Assembly: GCA_001399705.1 (NCBI GenBank)
Contig: LJCR01000173.1
Span: 1-5,747 of the forward strand
Direction of reading: 5' to 3'
Length of the DNA: 5,747 bases
Source of the DNA: Kouleothrix aurantiaca
Lineage (GTDB): Bacteria; Chloroflexota; Chloroflexia; Chloroflexales; Roseiflexaceae
The position numbers and the translations under genes are program-made. Each line of letters begins with the position of its first letter. The stretch's first letter is position 1. Shown in pieces: positions 5,646 through 5,747 of this stretch. Under the pieces are notes generated by a model. The model saw only the letters and a program-made list of their open reading frames with translations. It was not told the origin of the DNA and ran no database searches.

Positions 5646-5735
5646 GATTCCTCCTTATAGCGCGGTAGTGTATCGCCGGCGAGCGCGCAGCATGTGGCAC
5701 GCGCCGCCGAATCGTCGTCAAAAAGCTGGCGGCTT

Positions 5736-5741
5736 ATTATA
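5736..5741 (-). promoter_or_regulatory. Perfect TATAAT -10 element, probable glyA promoter
   Basis: On the - strand the sequence reads GGTATAAT, a perfect -10 element. The matching -35 would fall beyond 5747, outside the window. Transcription would start near 5729, giving a leader of about 84 bases. Within that leader I see only a possible 6-bp stem, GCCGCC 5703-5708 with GGCGGC 5728-5733, and the palindrome CGCCGGCG (5674-5681). I recognise no known riboswitch. Confidence 0.55.
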
Positions 5742-5747
5742 CCTGAT

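Noticed and set aside
4134..5660. 508-codon open frame on the + strand opposite glyA and proC
   Set aside because: It lies antisense to two genes with complete family motifs, and its Arg/His/Ala/Val-rich translation is what GC-rich codon bias produces on the opposite strand. There is no motif and no ribosome-binding site.
5716..5721. TTGACG on the - strand as the glyA -35 element
   Set aside because: No -10-like hexamer lies 16-18 bases downstream; the perfect TATAAT at 5736-5741 is upstream of it.

Overview
This window comes from a GC-rich bacterium. I infer Chloroflexota, near Roseiflexus or Kouleothrix, from four things: the ABC exporter subfamily (Walker B followed by [12 protein letters not shown]), the SHMT with an 'IAHPAG' motif, the PspC-type membrane protein, and the gaps full of short-period (7-9 bp) degenerate repeats. 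That placement rests on memory of these families, not on a search.

Layout, left to right. The + strand carries the 3' part of an ABC exporter subunit (2-1336; its start lies off the window), a calcineurin-like metallophosphoesterase (1490-2242) and a small PspC-domain membrane protein (2341-2871), which ends at a clear Rho-independent terminator (2990-3026). A 553-base gap (2872-3424) follows. The - strand carries proC (pyrroline-5-carboxylate reductase) and, upstream of it, glyA (serine hydroxymethyltransferase). These two probably form a glyA-proC transcript that starts from a perfect TATAAT near the right edge and ends at a shared bidirectional terminator (3300-3332).

The protein-coding genes are ordinary. 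glyA and proC are amino-acid and one-carbon metabolism enzymes. The + strand genes are an exporter, a phosphoesterase and an envelope-type protein with no visible common pathway. I see no defence system, mobile element, CRISPR array, tRNA or rRNA.

The unexplained structure is between the genes, and in one case inside a gene. (1) Short-period repeat elements lie in several gaps: 9-bp units at 1342-1366, 8-bp units forming a 26-bp inverted repeat at 1382-1447, and 7-bp units at 3340-3424 and 4258-4314. A related 7-bp array (1089-1163) lies in frame within the ATPase domain of the ABC gene. (2) The stretch 3064-3332 has the parts of a small-RNA gene: a 7+4+7 direct-repeat box, a plausible promoter, a 10-bp long-range helix and a strong terminator. 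I do not recognise the RNA family, and it remains a hypothesis.
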